Shown: piece after piece, positions 51,460-60,627 of the stretch
Position numbering within the stretch: the stretch's first letter is position 1
Layout of the letters: each line of letters opens with the position of its first letter
Source: Kineosporia corallincola
GTDB lineage: Bacteria > Actinomycetota > Actinomycetes > Actinomycetales > Kineosporiaceae
Length of the DNA: 64,000 nt
Direction: 5' to 3'
Assembly (NCBI RefSeq): GCF_018499875.1
Contig: NZ_JAHBAY010000007.1
Location: 186,001-250,000, forward strand
Position numbers and translations under genes: made by a program
Notes under the pieces: generated by a model
What the model was told of the DNA's origin: nothing
Seen by the model: the letters and a program-made list of their open reading frames with translations, nothing else
Databases searched by the model: none

Positions 51460-52638
51460 GTGACCACCGAAGCCGCTTCGCCTTTGCTCGCCGACGTCAT
51501 CACCGTGCTGGAGCGGATGTACGACCCGGCCTGGGCGCGCGACTGGGACGCCGTGGGTCTGGTGTGCGGTGACCCGAACGCACAGGTGCGGCGCATCCTG
51601 CTGGCGATCGACCCGGGGCCGACAGTCATCGAGGAGGCGCTGGCCTGGCGGGCGGACCTGCTGATCACTCATCACCCGCTGTTGCTGCGTGGCGTGCACG
51701 GGGTTCCCGCCACCACGCCCAAGGGGCGCGTGGTGCACCAGCTGATCCGCGGTGGCTGCGCGCTGTACACGGCCCACACCAACGCCGACGCCGCCGCTCC
51801 CGGGGTCTCCGACGCGCTGGCCCGGGTGCTCGGGCTGACCGACCTGGTGCCGCTGTCGGCCGACCCCGCCGATCCGGTGGACAAGCTGGTCACGTTCGTT
51901 CCCGAGGCCGCGGTGGACAAGGTGCTCGACGCGCTGGCGGCGGCCGGCGCGGGCGAGATCGGCGAGTACGAGCGGTGCGCATGGACGGCGGTGGGCTCAG
52001 GCACCTTCGTCCCGGGCCACTCCGCCACGCCGCACATCGGCACCCCGGGCGAGCGCGAGGTGGTGGAGGAACGGCGGCTGGAGACGGTGCTGCCGCGCCG
52101 CCGCCGCCGCGAGGTGCTGGCCGCGCTGCGCACCGCCCACCCCTACCAGGAGCCCGCGGTCGACCTGTACGAGCTGGCCTCCTGGTCGGGTCCGCGCGGG
52201 ATCGGCCGGGTCGGCACCCTGGAGCAGCCGACCAGCCTGCGGGAGTTCGCGATGCTGGTGGCCGAGGCCCTGCCCAGCACCTCGCAGGGGGTGCGCGTGG
52301 CCGGTGACCCGACCGCCGAGGTGTCCCGGGTGGCGGTGTGCGGGGGCGCGGGTGACTCGCTGTTCGACGCGGTACGGGCGGCGGACGCCGATGTCTACGT
52401 CACCGCCGACCTGCGGCATCATCCGGCCTCGGAGGCCCGGGAGGCGGCCGGTGACGGCCCGCCCTATCTGGTCGACGTGGCCCACTGGGCCAGCGAATGG
52501 CCTTGGCTGAACGGGGTTTCCAACCGTCTGGAGGGAGCCCTGGCCGACTCCGGCAGGCCGGTGGAGGTGCTGGTGTCGGCCCGTAGCACCGACCCGTGGA
52601 CCTTCCGCGTGCCGAGCCCGGGCGGAATGGTCCGCTGA
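51460..52638 (+). CDS. Nif3-like dinuclear metal-centre protein
   Basis: A 392-aa member of the Nif3/YbgI family, often called GTP cyclohydrolase I type 2-like. Metal-binding motifs are ADLLITHHPLLLRG and YTAHTNADAA in the first half and YVTADLRHHPASEA with DVAHWASEWPWL in the second; an inserted PII-like domain lies between. Cytoplasmic, function not settled. It heads a cluster with the zinc-ribbon protein and histidine phosphatase, in the same order as Rv2230c-Rv2228c of M. tuberculosis. Confidence 0.88.
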   Translation: MTTEAASPLLADVITVLERMYDPAWARDWDAVGLVCGDPNAQVRRILLAIDPGPTVIEEALAWRADLLITHHPLLLRGVHGVPATTPKGRVVHQLIRGGCALYTAHTNADAAAPGVSDALARVLGLTDLVPLSADPADPVDKLVTFVPEAAVDKVLDALAAAGAGEIGEYERCAWTAVGSGTFVPGHSATPHIGTPGEREVVEERRLETVLPRRRRREVLAALRTAHPYQEPAVDLYELASWSGPRGIGRVGTLEQPTSLREFAMLVAEALPSTSQGVRVAGDPTAEVSRVAVCGGAGDSLFDAVRAADADVYVTADLRHHPASEAREAAGDGPPYLVDVAHWASEWPWLNGVSNRLEGALADSGRPVEVLVSARSTDPWTFRVPSPGGMVR

Positions 52639-52693
52639 ACCCTCTAAGCTGATCGCATTCCGGGGGGATGTTTCGGCTAGGAGGATGGTTTCT

Positions 52694-53437
52694 GTGGTGA
52701 CGGCGGCGGCTCAGGATCAGTGGCGGCTGCTGGACGTGCAGTCGCACGACACCCGGCTCACCCAGATCGCGCACCGGCAGCGCACGCTGCCCGCGCACGC
52801 GAGGATCACCGAGCTGGAGGGCAAGCTCTCCGGCATCGACGACGAGATGGTGGTGGCCCGCACCGCCGCCACCGACGCCGCCCGTGAGCTGGCCAAGGCC
52901 GAGGGCGACGTCGAGCAGGTGCGGCAGCGCGTGGCACGCAACCAGGCCCGGCTCGACGCCGGCCAGGGCAGCGCCAAAGACCTCCAGGCGATCCAGCACG
53001 AGCTGGAGAGCCTGGCGAACCGGCAGAGCGTGCTCGAAGACGCCGAGCTCGAGGTGATGGAGCGGCAGGAGGCCGCGCAGACCGCGGTCGCCGCGGCCAC
53101 CACCCGGCGTGAGGCGGTGACGGCCGAGATCGCCGAGGCCGCCGCGGAGCGCGACAAGGAGCTCGCGGCGCTGAGCGCCGAGGCCGACGCCGAGAAGCGC
53201 GACCGCGAGAACGCCGCCGCCGGCATCCCGAAAGACCTGCTGGCCCTGTACGAGCGCATCCGCGAGACCAACCACGGGGTCGGCGCGGCCAAGCTCTATC
53301 AGCGCCGCTGCGAGGCCTGCCGCATCACCCTGCCGCCGAGCGACCTGGCCCGCATCCGCGCCGCCGCCGAGAACGCGGTGGTGCGCTGCGAGGAGTGCAG
53401 CCGGATCCTGGTGCGCACCGCCGAATCCGGGCTCTGA
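52694..53437 (+). CDS. coiled-coil protein with C4 zinc ribbon
   Basis: A 247-aa protein. Residues ~15-170 form a long antiparallel coiled coil rich in Glu, Ala and Arg; the end folds into a zinc ribbon with two CxxC pairs (RRCEACR and RCEECSR). Family conserved across actinobacteria and often annotated as nucleic-acid-binding (Rv2229c). The GTG at 52694 is preferred because AGGAGG lies nine bases upstream; an ATG directly touching that site is too close. Confidence 0.85.
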   Translation: MVTAAAQDQWRLLDVQSHDTRLTQIAHRQRTLPAHARITELEGKLSGIDDEMVVARTAATDAARELAKAEGDVEQVRQRVARNQARLDAGQGSAKDLQAIQHELESLANRQSVLEDAELEVMERQEAAQTAVAAATTRREAVTAEIAEAAAERDKELAALSAEADAEKRDRENAAAGIPKDLLALYERIRETNHGVGAAKLYQRRCEACRITLPPSDLARIRAAAENAVVRCEECSRILVRTAESGL

Positions 53438-54063
53438 CCGGTCCCGACCTGGGATCGCCCCTCACCCTGCACCTGGTCCGGCACGCCAGCACGGCGGCCA
53501 CCGGGCGGGTGCCCAGCGGCGGTGACGATCCCGGTCCGCCGCTGAATGACGAGGGGCGGCAGCAGGTTTCCGCGTTGTCTGCGGTGCTGGGGCGCCGGAT
53601 CGGTCCGGTCGACCTGGTGCTCAGCTCGCCGATGCTGCGGGCCCGGCAGACGGCGTCCGGCCTGGCCGGGGCGCTGGGCCGGGAGCCCCGCACCGCCCCG
53701 GACTGGGCGGAGCTGCGCCTGGGGGAGTGGAACGGCCTGGCGTACGGCGAGATCGCGCGACGCTGGCCGGCCGGGTACCGGCTCTGGCAGGAGTCCCCGT
53801 CGGCCCGGCCCCCCGGCGGTGAGTCGGTTGACGACCTGCGGCGGCGGGTGGACGCCGGTACCCGCCGGCTGGTCGCGGAGCAGGCGGGCCGGTGCGTGGT
53901 GGTGGTCACCCACACCGGTGCCGTGCGGGCGGCGGTGGCCTCGGCGCTGGACGCCGGCCCGGCCGCGTTCTGGCGGCTGCGGGTGGACCCGGCGAGCCTG
54001 ACCACGCTGCGCTGCTGGGCGGACGGCGGGGTCGAGGTGGCGGCGGTGAACCAGCAGCCCTGA
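53395..54063 (+). CDS. histidine phosphatase family protein (CobC/PGM-like), no RNase H domain
   Basis: A 222-aa phosphoglycerate-mutase-like phosphatase. The catalytic His is in LHLVRHASTAATG near residue 29; the other active-site parts are SSPMLRARQTA, WAELRLGEWNGL and VVVTHTGAVRA. The motif is RHA rather than RHG. The GTG at 53395 overlaps the zinc-ribbon gene by 43 bases, and no other start exists before the catalytic motif. In mycobacteria and Streptomyces the equivalent gene (Rv2228c type) has an N-terminal RNase HI domain, which is absent here. Substrate unknown; alpha-ribazole phosphate is possible. Confidence 0.85.
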   Translation: MQPDPGAHRRIRALTGPDLGSPLTLHLVRHASTAATGRVPSGGDDPGPPLNDEGRQQVSALSAVLGRRIGPVDLVLSSPMLRARQTASGLAGALGREPRTAPDWAELRLGEWNGLAYGEIARRWPAGYRLWQESPSARPPGGESVDDLRRRVDAGTRRLVAEQAGRCVVVVTHTGAVRAAVASALDAGPAAFWRLRVDPASLTTLRCWADGGVEVAAVNQQP

Positions 54064-54154
54064 GGGCTCGCCGCGCGTGCCGGAGCGGGGCATCCGGGCA
54101 GCGTTTCGGGTGGGGGTCTTATGACTGTCGGACCCCTGGGGTAGAACTGATCCC

Positions 54155-54370
54155 GTGGCGGAGAACGAGCAGACAGGTGAGCGGCTTCGGTACCGGTTGC
54201 TGACCGGCCCCGACGACCGCGCGTTCTGCGAGCGGGTCAGCGCGGCACTCGCCGAGGGTTACGTGCTGCACGGTCCGCCCACCCTCACCCACGACGGCGA
54301 GCGGGTGATCGCCGGGCAGGCGGTCGTGCTGCCCGCGGCGCCGGCCCGGCCGAACATCGCGGAGGCATGA
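54155..54370 (+). CDS. DUF1737 domain small protein
   Basis: A 71-aa protein whose central part (YRLLTGPDDRAFCERVSAALAEGYVLHGPPTLTHDG) matches the DUF1737 pattern. Function unknown. The GTG lies seven bases after TAGAAC, suggesting a leaderless mRNA. It is six bases before the rhodanese gene, so the two are co-transcribed. Confidence 0.75.
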   Translation: MAENEQTGERLRYRLLTGPDDRAFCERVSAALAEGYVLHGPPTLTHDGERVIAGQAVVLPAAPARPNIAEA

Positions 54371-54376
54371 CAGCAC

Positions 54377-54793
54377 ATGGCATACGCCGGAGATCTCTCC
54401 CCTGAGCAGGCCTGGGAACTGGTGCGGTCCACCCCGGGCGCGGTGCTGGTCGACGTGCGCACCCGGGCCGAGTGGTCCTACGTCGGGGTGCCCGACCTGA
54501 CCACCCTGGCCAAAGACGTGGCGCTGGTCGAGTGGACCACCTTCCCCGACGGCTCGCGCAACCCGGCCTTCCTCGACGAGGTGGGTTCCGCCACGGCCGA
54601 CAAGCAGGCGCCGGTGCTGTTCCTGTGCCGTTCCGGGGTGCGGTCGGTGGCCGCGGCCGAGGCCGCCACGGCGGCCGGTTACACCGCCGCCTACAACATC
54701 CTCGAGGGCTTCGAGGGCCCGCCCGACGAGCAGGGCCACCGCGGCCGGCAGGCCGGCTGGAAGGTGCGCGGCCTGCCCTGGAAGCAGGGCTGA
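54377..54793 (+). CDS. rhodanese-like sulfurtransferase
   Basis: A 138-aa single-domain rhodanese. The active-site loop is CRSGVRS with persulfide-carrying C84, and the N-terminal VLVDVRTRAEW motif is intact. Cytoplasmic. It lies 49 bases upstream of metZ, and many actinomycetes pair such a rhodanese with O-succinylhomoserine sulfhydrylase, so it may supply or handle sulfane sulfur for homocysteine synthesis. This link is inferred from position. Confidence 0.88.
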   Translation: MAYAGDLSPEQAWELVRSTPGAVLVDVRTRAEWSYVGVPDLTTLAKDVALVEWTTFPDGSRNPAFLDEVGSATADKQAPVLFLCRSGVRSVAAAEAATAAGYTAAYNILEGFEGPPDEQGHRGRQAGWKVRGLPWKQG

Positions 54794-54842
54794 CCCGGCA
54801 GGGTCGGCAACCATCACCCACCCCGTCCCGAGGAACGAGCAG

Positions 54843-56024
54843 ATGACCAACGACACCCCCGACACCCGCCGTCCGGCCACGCTCAGCGTGCGCGGCGGCA
54901 CCGTCCGGTCGAACTTCGCGGAGATGTCCGAGGCGCTGTTCCTCACCCAGGGATACACCTACGAGTCGGCGGGCCAGGCCGAGTCCGCCTTCAAGGGCGA
55001 GCTCGAGCACTTCGTCTACTCCCGCTACGGCAACCCCACGGTGTCGATGTTCGAGGAGCGGCTGCGCCTGATCGAGGGCGCGCCGGCCGCCTTCGCCACG
55101 GCCACCGGCATGTCGGCGGTGTTCAACGCGCTGGCCGCGCTGCTCGGTGCGGGCGACCGGATCGTGGCGTCCAAGGCGCTGTTCGGGTCGTGCTTCGTCA
55201 TCCTCGACGAGATCCTGCCGCGCTGGGGCGTCGAGACGGTCTTCGTCGACGGGCCCGACCTGGCCCAGTGGGAGAAGGCGCTCAGCGTGCCCACCCAGGC
55301 GGTGTTCTTCGAGTCGCCGTCCAACCCGGCGCAGGAGCTGGTCGACATCCGCGCGGTCAGCGAGATGGCGCACGCGGCCGGCGCGCAGGTGGTGGTCGAC
55401 AACGTGTTCGCCACCCCGCTGCTCCAGAAGCCGCTGGAGCTGGGCGCCGACATCGTCGTCTACTCGGCCACCAAGCACATCGACGGCCAGGGCCGGGTGC
55501 TCGGCGGGGCGATCCTCGGGCCGGAAGACTTCATCAACGAGAAGGTGCAGAACCTGATGCGCCACACGGGCCCCTCGATGAGCCCGTTCAACGCCTGGGT
55601 GCTGCTCAAGGGCCTGGAGACGCTCCGGCTGCGGGTCGAGCACCAGAGCTCCGCGGCGCTGCGGATCGCCGAGTTCCTGGAGGGCGACGCCCGGGTCGGG
55701 GCGGTCAAGTACCCGCACCTGCCCAGCCACCCGCAGTACGAACTGGCCAAGTCGCAGATGAGCGCGGGCGGCACGGTGGTCACGTTCGAGCTGGGCGGCA
55801 AGGACCAGGCGTTCAGCTTCCTCGACAAGCTGCGCATCGTCGACATCTCGAACAACCTGGGCGACTCCAAGTCCATGGTCACCCACCCGGCCACCACCAC
55901 CCACCGCCGGCTCACCCCCGAGGCCCGGGCGGCGGCCGGCATCAGCGACGGCACGGTGCGCATCTCGGTGGGTCTCGAAGACGTGCAGGACCTGCTCGAA
56001 GACCTCGACGGCGCGCTGGGCTGA
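54843..56024 (+). CDS. metZ: O-succinylhomoserine sulfhydrylase
   Basis: A 393-aa PLP enzyme of the Cys/Met metabolism family that makes homocysteine from O-succinylhomoserine and sulfide. The cofactor lysine is K211 in SATKHIDGQGRVLGG; VYSRYGNPTV, ATATGMSAVF and VVDNVFATP are family motifs. Full length and cytoplasmic. The ATG is preceded by GAGGAACGAG. The preference for succinyl over acetyl substrate follows the MetZ subfamily resemblance and is not certain. Confidence 0.9.
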   Translation: MTNDTPDTRRPATLSVRGGTVRSNFAEMSEALFLTQGYTYESAGQAESAFKGELEHFVYSRYGNPTVSMFEERLRLIEGAPAAFATATGMSAVFNALAALLGAGDRIVASKALFGSCFVILDEILPRWGVETVFVDGPDLAQWEKALSVPTQAVFFESPSNPAQELVDIRAVSEMAHAAGAQVVVDNVFATPLLQKPLELGADIVVYSATKHIDGQGRVLGGAILGPEDFINEKVQNLMRHTGPSMSPFNAWVLLKGLETLRLRVEHQSSAALRIAEFLEGDARVGAVKYPHLPSHPQYELAKSQMSAGGTVVTFELGGKDQAFSFLDKLRIVDISNNLGDSKSMVTHPATTTHRRLTPEARAAAGISDGTVRISVGLEDVQDLLEDLDGALG

Positions 56025-56032
56025 TCCGGCTC

Positions 56033-56054
56033 GGCCCGCGCTTCGGCGCGGGCC
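56033..56054 (+). terminator. UUCG-loop hairpin after metZ
   Basis: A 9-bp GC stem GGCCCGCGC/GCGCGGGCC closed by a TTCG tetraloop, nine bases after the stop. Confidence 0.75.
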
Positions 56055-56100
56055 CGGTGCGGCGACGGCCAGTGCACCGGTTGGGCCGGAGCACGCGGGA

Positions 56101-56140
56101 CCAGAGCAGGCCAGAGCAGGCCAGAGCAGGCCAGAGCAGG
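56101..56140. repeat. 10-bp tandem repeat, four copies
   Basis: CCAGAGCAGG occurs four times in perfect tandem between the convergent metZ and yaaA-like genes. No coding role is seen; copy number may be variable. Confidence 0.9.
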
Positions 56141-56160
56141 CTGGGCCCCGCGTCTGCCGG

Positions 56161-56949
56161 TCAGGCGCGCAGCACCACGTCCAGCGTCCAGGCGGCCCCG
56201 GCACGCGCGGGCCCGGTCAGCTCGGCCGGCCAGCGCTCGCCGACCAGGTCGCGCAGCTCGGCCGGGCTCGACGGGTCGGCGCCGCGCTCCAGCAGGTAGC
56301 GGGTCACCTCGCCGCGGGTGTGCTTGGCCAGATGGCTCACCACAGAACGCTTTCCGGCGCTCTCGCGCAGCACCCGCACCGCCACGGTGCGGTCGGCGAG
56401 CCCGGTGGGGAACGACGTCACCGGCGCGGCCGCGACGTACGGTCCGGAGCGGCAGTCCACGATCACGCCGCGCCGGCCCGCCGCCTCGGTCAGCACGCCG
56501 GGCAGCTCCGTGCGCCAGTGCCGGGCCAGGGGGCCGAGTGCGGGCAGTTCGCCGTCCATCGACAACCGGTACGACGGCACCCGGTCACCCGGCCGCAACG
56601 CACCCCACAACGCGGAGATCACCACCACGCGGGAGGCGCCCCGCCGCCGGGCCGCGGGTGACAGCGCCGGCCAGTCCAGGGCGTCGTAGAGCACGCCGGT
56701 GTACACCTCGTGCGCGGGCCGGGCCGGGGCGCTGTGCAGCGTCAGGTTGCGGGCCACCTCACCGGCGAGAGACGCACCCACGCCCAGCAGTTCGAGGGCG
56801 TCGGGCCGGGCGCTGGTGGTGATCAGCGCCTCCAGCACCTGCTTGCGCAGGTCGGTCAGGCCAGGGAACGACAGGTCTTCCAGCGCGACGGCCCTGCCCC
56901 GTTTCGCGGGGGCGGCCTTGGACTCCGACGGGGGCAGCAGGACGAGCAC
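56161..56949 (-). CDS. yaaA: peroxide stress protein YaaA family
   Basis: A 262-aa protein of the UPF0246/YaaA family, which in E. coli limits intracellular free iron during peroxide stress. Signature motifs are LLPPSESK at the start, YTGVLYDALDW, ISALWGALRPGDRVPSYRL and the C-terminal KHTRGEVTRYLL. Cytoplasmic and full length. The GTG start is six bases from a TACACT -10 box, again a likely leaderless transcript. The iron role is transferred from E. coli and not shown here. Confidence 0.88.
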   Translation of the reverse strand: MLVLLPPSESKAAPAKRGRAVALEDLSFPGLTDLRKQVLEALITTSARPDALELLGVGASLAGEVARNLTLHSAPARPAHEVYTGVLYDALDWPALSPAARRRGASRVVVISALWGALRPGDRVPSYRLSMDGELPALGPLARHWRTELPGVLTEAAGRRGVIVDCRSGPYVAAAPVTSFPTGLADRTVAVRVLRESAGKRSVVSHLAKHTRGEVTRYLLERGADPSSPAELRDLVGERWPAELTGPARAGAAWTLDVVLRA

Positions 56950-56994
56950 GCACGGAGTGTACGTGCCCGTCCCGGCGCCGATCCGTCCGGGGAA

Positions 56995-58743
56995 TTACAG
57001 CGCCTTGATCCGGGTGCCGTGCGGCAGACCCAGGCCCGGGTGCTTCTTCAGGTACTGCGCCAGGGCGTCACGCTCCAGCGCCCCGGTCACCCGCTTCGTG
57101 CCGTCGGCGAACCCGGCCAGCCCGTTGCCGCCGTCGGCGAACATGTCGATGGTGGTCACCCGGTACTTCCGGTCCGCGTACATCCGCTTGCCGTTGAGCC
57201 GCATGTCGCGGATCCGGATCTGGTGCCCGCACTTCTTGCCCGCGTCGAAGCTGTAGAAGAAGCTCCCGCTCACCTCCAGCGGCACCCGGTCGTCGTTGCC
57301 GACCGCGGCCTCGTGACAGAACGAGCTCTCCAGCATCGCGTCGATCTGGCGCCCGGTCAGGGTCATCGTGACCAGGTGGTTGCCCATCGGCTGGGCGTCG
57401 AACACGTCGCCGTAGGTGACCTTGCCCTTCTCCAGGTTCATCCGGGCCAGGCCGTGGTTGATGACCGCGATCTGCGCCCCGCCCTTCGCCTTCGGCTTCG
57501 TGGCGGCCAGCTGGGCGTCCGCGATCACCCGGCCCAGATAGGTCTCCCCGGAACGGGTGGTGGTGCGGGTGAGCGCCTGCTGGAGCGTGGTCACCTTCTT
57601 CGTCGCGATCGGGTCGGTGGCCCTGCGGTAGCGGTCGACCACCGTGGCCACCGCCGTGCTGCGCCTGCCGCTGTGCTTCACCACCACGTTGCCGGCCTTC
57701 AGCCCGGTCACCTCGTGCGTGGACGTGTTCATCGTGACCTGGACCTTGGTCAGCAGCCGTCCGTAGGAGGCGGCGCTGGTCAGCAGCGTGCCCTTGACCT
57801 TGCAGATGTAGGGCTGGTGGGTGTGGGCGCTGAGCACCACGTCGACCGAGCCGGAGACCTGGGCGGTCAGGTCCTTCGCCGGGCCGGCCAGGCCCTTGCA
57901 CGAGTTGATCGGGCTGCGCGCGGTCTGGTCGGCACCGGAGTGGGTCATCGCCACCACCGCGTCCACACCCTCCGTCCGCAGCTGCTTGGCCAGCTTCTTG
58001 ATCACCGGCGCCTCGTCGACGAACTTCACGTCCCTGATCCCGTCGAGCGGCACCAGGTCGGTGGTGTCCGGCGTGACCGTGCCGATGATGCCGATCCGCG
58101 CCCCGCCGACCTTCTTGATCACGTAACCGGGCAGCATCGACTTACCGGTCTTCCGGTCGATCACGTTGGCGGCCAGCATGTCGAAGGTGGCACCGGCGTA
58201 GTCCGGCGACACCGGCGAGCAGCCGTCGTCCGGGTGGCAACCGCCGTTCAGCAGCCGCCGCAGTTCGGCCGTGCCCTCGTCGAACTCGTGGTTGCCCACC
58301 ACCGCGACGTCGACGAACCGGTTCAGCGTCTCGATCGTGCCCTCGTCGTGGTAGTACCCGGAAATCAGCGGGCTGCCGCCGACCTGGTCACCGACCGAGA
58401 GCACCAGCGACGCCGGGTTGTCCTTCTTCGCCGCGGCGATCTTCCCGGCCAGCCAGGGCGCACCACCCGCGGTGACGTAGCCCGGGCCCTTCGAGGTCGA
58501 GGTCTTGGCGCTGATCGACAGCCCGTCCGAGGTCATGTGCCCGTGGAAGTCGTTGAACACCAGCAGTTGCGCGGTCACCTTCTTCGCGGTGGCCGTCCGC
58601 GCGGTCTGGGCGGTCCGCGCGGCAGGGGCCGCGGTCGCCTGCGTGGGGGCCGTCGCCTGGGCGTTCGTGGCCAACCACGTGGGGACGCCGATGAGGCCGG
58701 CCACGACCACCGCCACGCTCACTCTTGCCCGGGGGGCAAACAT
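56995..58743 (-). CDS. secreted 5'-nucleotidase / metallophosphatase
   Basis: A 582-aa exported enzyme. A Sec signal peptide (residues 1-30, hydrophobic VAVVVAGLIGV) is followed by an Ala/Thr-rich linker. The metallophosphatase domain has NDFHGH (64-69), GDQVGGSP (118-125), GNHEFDEG (150-157) and the late AHTHQPYI; the C-terminal substrate domain has GNHLVTMTLTG and IDMFADGGNG. It probably hydrolyses extracellular nucleotides to scavenge phosphate. A basic C-terminus without sorting signal suggests release or loose attachment. Confidence 0.9.
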   Translation of the reverse strand: MFAPRARVSVAVVVAGLIGVPTWLATNAQATAPTQATAAPAARTAQTARTATAKKVTAQLLVFNDFHGHMTSDGLSISAKTSTSKGPGYVTAGGAPWLAGKIAAAKKDNPASLVLSVGDQVGGSPLISGYYHDEGTIETLNRFVDVAVVGNHEFDEGTAELRRLLNGGCHPDDGCSPVSPDYAGATFDMLAANVIDRKTGKSMLPGYVIKKVGGARIGIIGTVTPDTTDLVPLDGIRDVKFVDEAPVIKKLAKQLRTEGVDAVVAMTHSGADQTARSPINSCKGLAGPAKDLTAQVSGSVDVVLSAHTHQPYICKVKGTLLTSAASYGRLLTKVQVTMNTSTHEVTGLKAGNVVVKHSGRRSTAVATVVDRYRRATDPIATKKVTTLQQALTRTTTRSGETYLGRVIADAQLAATKPKAKGGAQIAVINHGLARMNLEKGKVTYGDVFDAQPMGNHLVTMTLTGRQIDAMLESSFCHEAAVGNDDRVPLEVSGSFFYSFDAGKKCGHQIRIRDMRLNGKRMYADRKYRVTTIDMFADGGNGLAGFADGTKRVTGALERDALAQYLKKHPGLGLPHGTRIKAL

Positions 58744-58998
58744 CTCCGGTACCTCCAGGGGCCGTCAGGGAGACCAACCCCCTGAATGTTGCCGAGATCC
58801 GTTACGCGCTGGGTGAACGAACGTGTGCGGTGAGCGACCAGTAGACAAAGGGAAGGATGAGGTGGAAAACAGCCGAACGGGACGCGGTGCGGGTGTGAAG
58901 GGCGCTGGTCGCGCAGGTGAACCGGGTTCCGCCCGGAGGTCGCGCTGCGGTGCGGGCGCACGTCCCGCCGGTGGTCGGGGAGTGCCGTGCGAAGGCCC

Positions 58999-59004
58999 TA
59001 GGAT
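58999..59004 (+). promoter_or_regulatory. -10 box of rnpB
   Basis: TAGGAT lies 9 bases before the first base of the P1 helix of RNase P RNA. The -35 region is poorly conserved. Confidence 0.55.
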
Positions 59005-59013
59005 GTACGACGC

Positions 59014-59386
59014 GGACGAGCTGGACGGGCGGCCGCGTCGGGCGGTCCGCCGCCCGCCGAGGAAAGTCCGGACTCCACAGGGCAGGGTGGTGGGTAACGC
59101 CCACCTGGGGTGACCCACGGGACAGTGCCACAGAGAACAGACCGCCGGCGCTGCCGGTAAGGGTGAAACGGTGGTGTAAGAGACCACCAGCGCTCCGGGT
59201 GACCGGAGCGGCTAGGTAAACCCCACCCGGAGCAAGGTCAGACAGGGTGCGTTCGAGGGCTGCCCGCCCGAGCACCCGGGTAGACCGCACGAGGGTGATG
59301 GCAACGTCACCCCGAGATGGATGGTCGCCGCAGTGCCGGGCTCGCCCGGCACTGGCACAAAATCCGGCTTACAGTCCAGCTCGTCC
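59014..59386 (+). ncRNA. rnpB: RNase P RNA, class A
   Basis: The catalytic RNA of RNase P, about 373 nt. The P1 helix is GGACGAGCTGGAC (59014-59026) with GTCCAGCTCGTCC (59374-59386). Universal core sequences are in order: GAGGAAAGTCCGGACTCC, GGGTAACGCCCACC, AGTGCCACAGAGAACAGACC, GGTAAGGGTGAAACGGTG, GTAAGAGACCACCAGC and ACAAAATCCGGCTTACAG near the 3' end. The ends are set from P1 and may be a few bases longer. It matures tRNA 5' ends. No protein gene overlaps it. Confidence 0.96.
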
Positions 59387-59512
59387 GCCCAGCTCAACCC
59401 AGCGTGACCGGATGGGTTCACCCCACCGGGGGTTTGGTGAACCATCCGTGACCATGAACCGGATCGGGCTCGCATACTGGAGAACCGGGGGAGTCGACCA
59501 GGAAAGGTTCTC

Positions 59513-59773
59513 GTGTTTTCCGAAGAACATCGGGCCGCAGCCCTCGCCAACCAGCGCGCCGCCGCCTTCATCCGCTTCCAGATGCTGGGTGACCACGAGG
59601 CGATGAGCTTCATCCTGCGTGACCTGGAGGGCACCTCGCAGCTGTCCTTCGTCACCGCCCTGGCCTCGCTGTCGGCGACCATCGCCAGCAAGCACATGGG
59701 CGAGGAGAACGCGAAGGACTACTTCCGCATGGTCGCCGAGACCAGCGCCACCCTGGCCGAGCCCCTCGACTGA
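59513..59773 (+). CDS. hypothetical 86-aa protein
   Basis: A small helical protein, family not recognised. It opens with a basic amphipathic helix (EEHRAAALANQRAAAFIRFQMLG) and continues FVTALASLSATIASKHMGEENAKDYF. No signal peptide or membrane span. The GTG at 59513 is preceded by AGGAAAGG, and a CATACT -10-like box lies about 35 bases upstream. It sits between rnpB and the convergent ppgK gene. Confidence 0.65.
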   Translation: MFSEEHRAAALANQRAAAFIRFQMLGDHEAMSFILRDLEGTSQLSFVTALASLSATIASKHMGEENAKDYFRMVAETSATLAEPLD

Positions 59774-59797
59774 GGTCTCGGCCGAAGGGGCACAACC

Positions 59798-60589
59798 TCA
59801 GGCGGTCTCCGCCGCCAGCACCGCGGCACCGATGATGCCGGCGTCGTTCAGCAGCTCGGCCGGCACGATCGGGGTGCGGATGTCGAGCAGCGGCAGAAAC
59901 TTGGCGCTCTTCTTGCTCACCCCGCCGCCGATCACGAACAGGTCCGGCCAGAACAGGTTCTCCACCGTGCGGAAGTAGGTCTGGAGCCGGTGGGCCCACT
60001 TCTCCCAGGACAGGTCGTCACGCTCGCGGGCGCTGTCGGCGGCCCGGTGCTCGGCGTCGTGGCCGTCGATCTCCAGGTGCCCGAGCTCGGTGTTGGGCAG
60101 CAGCCTGCCGTCGAGCAGCAGGGCCGAGCCGATGCCGGTGCCCAGCGTGGCCACGATCACCACGCCCTTCGTGTCGCGGGCGGCGCCGAACCGGGCCTCG
60201 GCCACCCCGGCCGCGTCGGCGTCGTTCACCACGTGCACGCTGCGCCCGAGCCGCGCGCTGAACAGCGTGTCCACGTCGGTGTCGATCCAGGCCTTGTCCA
60301 CGTTCGCCGCGGTGCGGGCCACGCCGTGCTGGATCACCGCGGGGAAGGTCACGCCGATCGGGCCGGTGCCCGCGGCCTCGCCGAAGCCCTCGACGATCTC
60401 GGCCACCGTGTCGGCCACCGCGCCGGGGGTGGACGGCGAGGGGGTGGGAATGCGCACCCGCTCGGCCGCGAACCGGCCCGCGGTCAGGTCGACGGGGGCG
60501 CCCTTGATGCCGGAGCCGCCGATGTCGATGCCGAAACCGGTGACGGCGGAGTCGATTCCGGAAGCGGGGGAAATGTTGTCGGTGCTCAT
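59798..60589 (-). CDS. ppgK: polyphosphate glucokinase
   Basis: A 263-aa ROK-fold kinase that phosphorylates glucose with polyphosphate or ATP. The phosphate-binding motif is [17 protein letters not shown] (about residues 19-35); [17 protein letters not shown] and [11 protein letters not shown] are typical of PpgK rather than of other ROK kinases, and no zinc motif is present. Cytoplasmic and full length. It would feed glucose released by the sugar systems of this window into glycolysis. Confidence 0.92.
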   Translation of the reverse strand: MSTDNISPASGIDSAVTGFGIDIGGSGIKGAPVDLTAGRFAAERVRIPTPSPSTPGAVADTVAEIVEGFGEAAGTGPIGVTFPAVIQHGVARTAANVDKAWIDTDVDTLFSARLGRSVHVVNDADAAGVAEARFGAARDTKGVVIVATLGTGIGSALLLDGRLLPNTELGHLEIDGHDAEHRAADSARERDDLSWEKWAHRLQTYFRTVENLFWPDLFVIGGGVSKKSAKFLPLLDIRTPIVPAELLNDAGIIGAAVLAAETA

Positions 60590-60627
60590 CGTCGTCCCTA
60601 GTTTCTGAAGATCGTGGCGGCGCGGGC

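Noticed and set aside
56101-56140. CRISPR-like repeats
   Set aside because: The units are 10 bp with no spacers between them, so this is a simple tandem repeat.
25830-58785. Very long open frames antisense to aceE, the GH3 gene, the GGDEF-EAL genes, GH35, metZ and the 5'-nucleotidase
   Set aside because: They are by-products of high G+C third positions. They have arginine/glycine/histidine-rich nonsense compositions, no ribosome sites, and lie exactly opposite genes with clear families.
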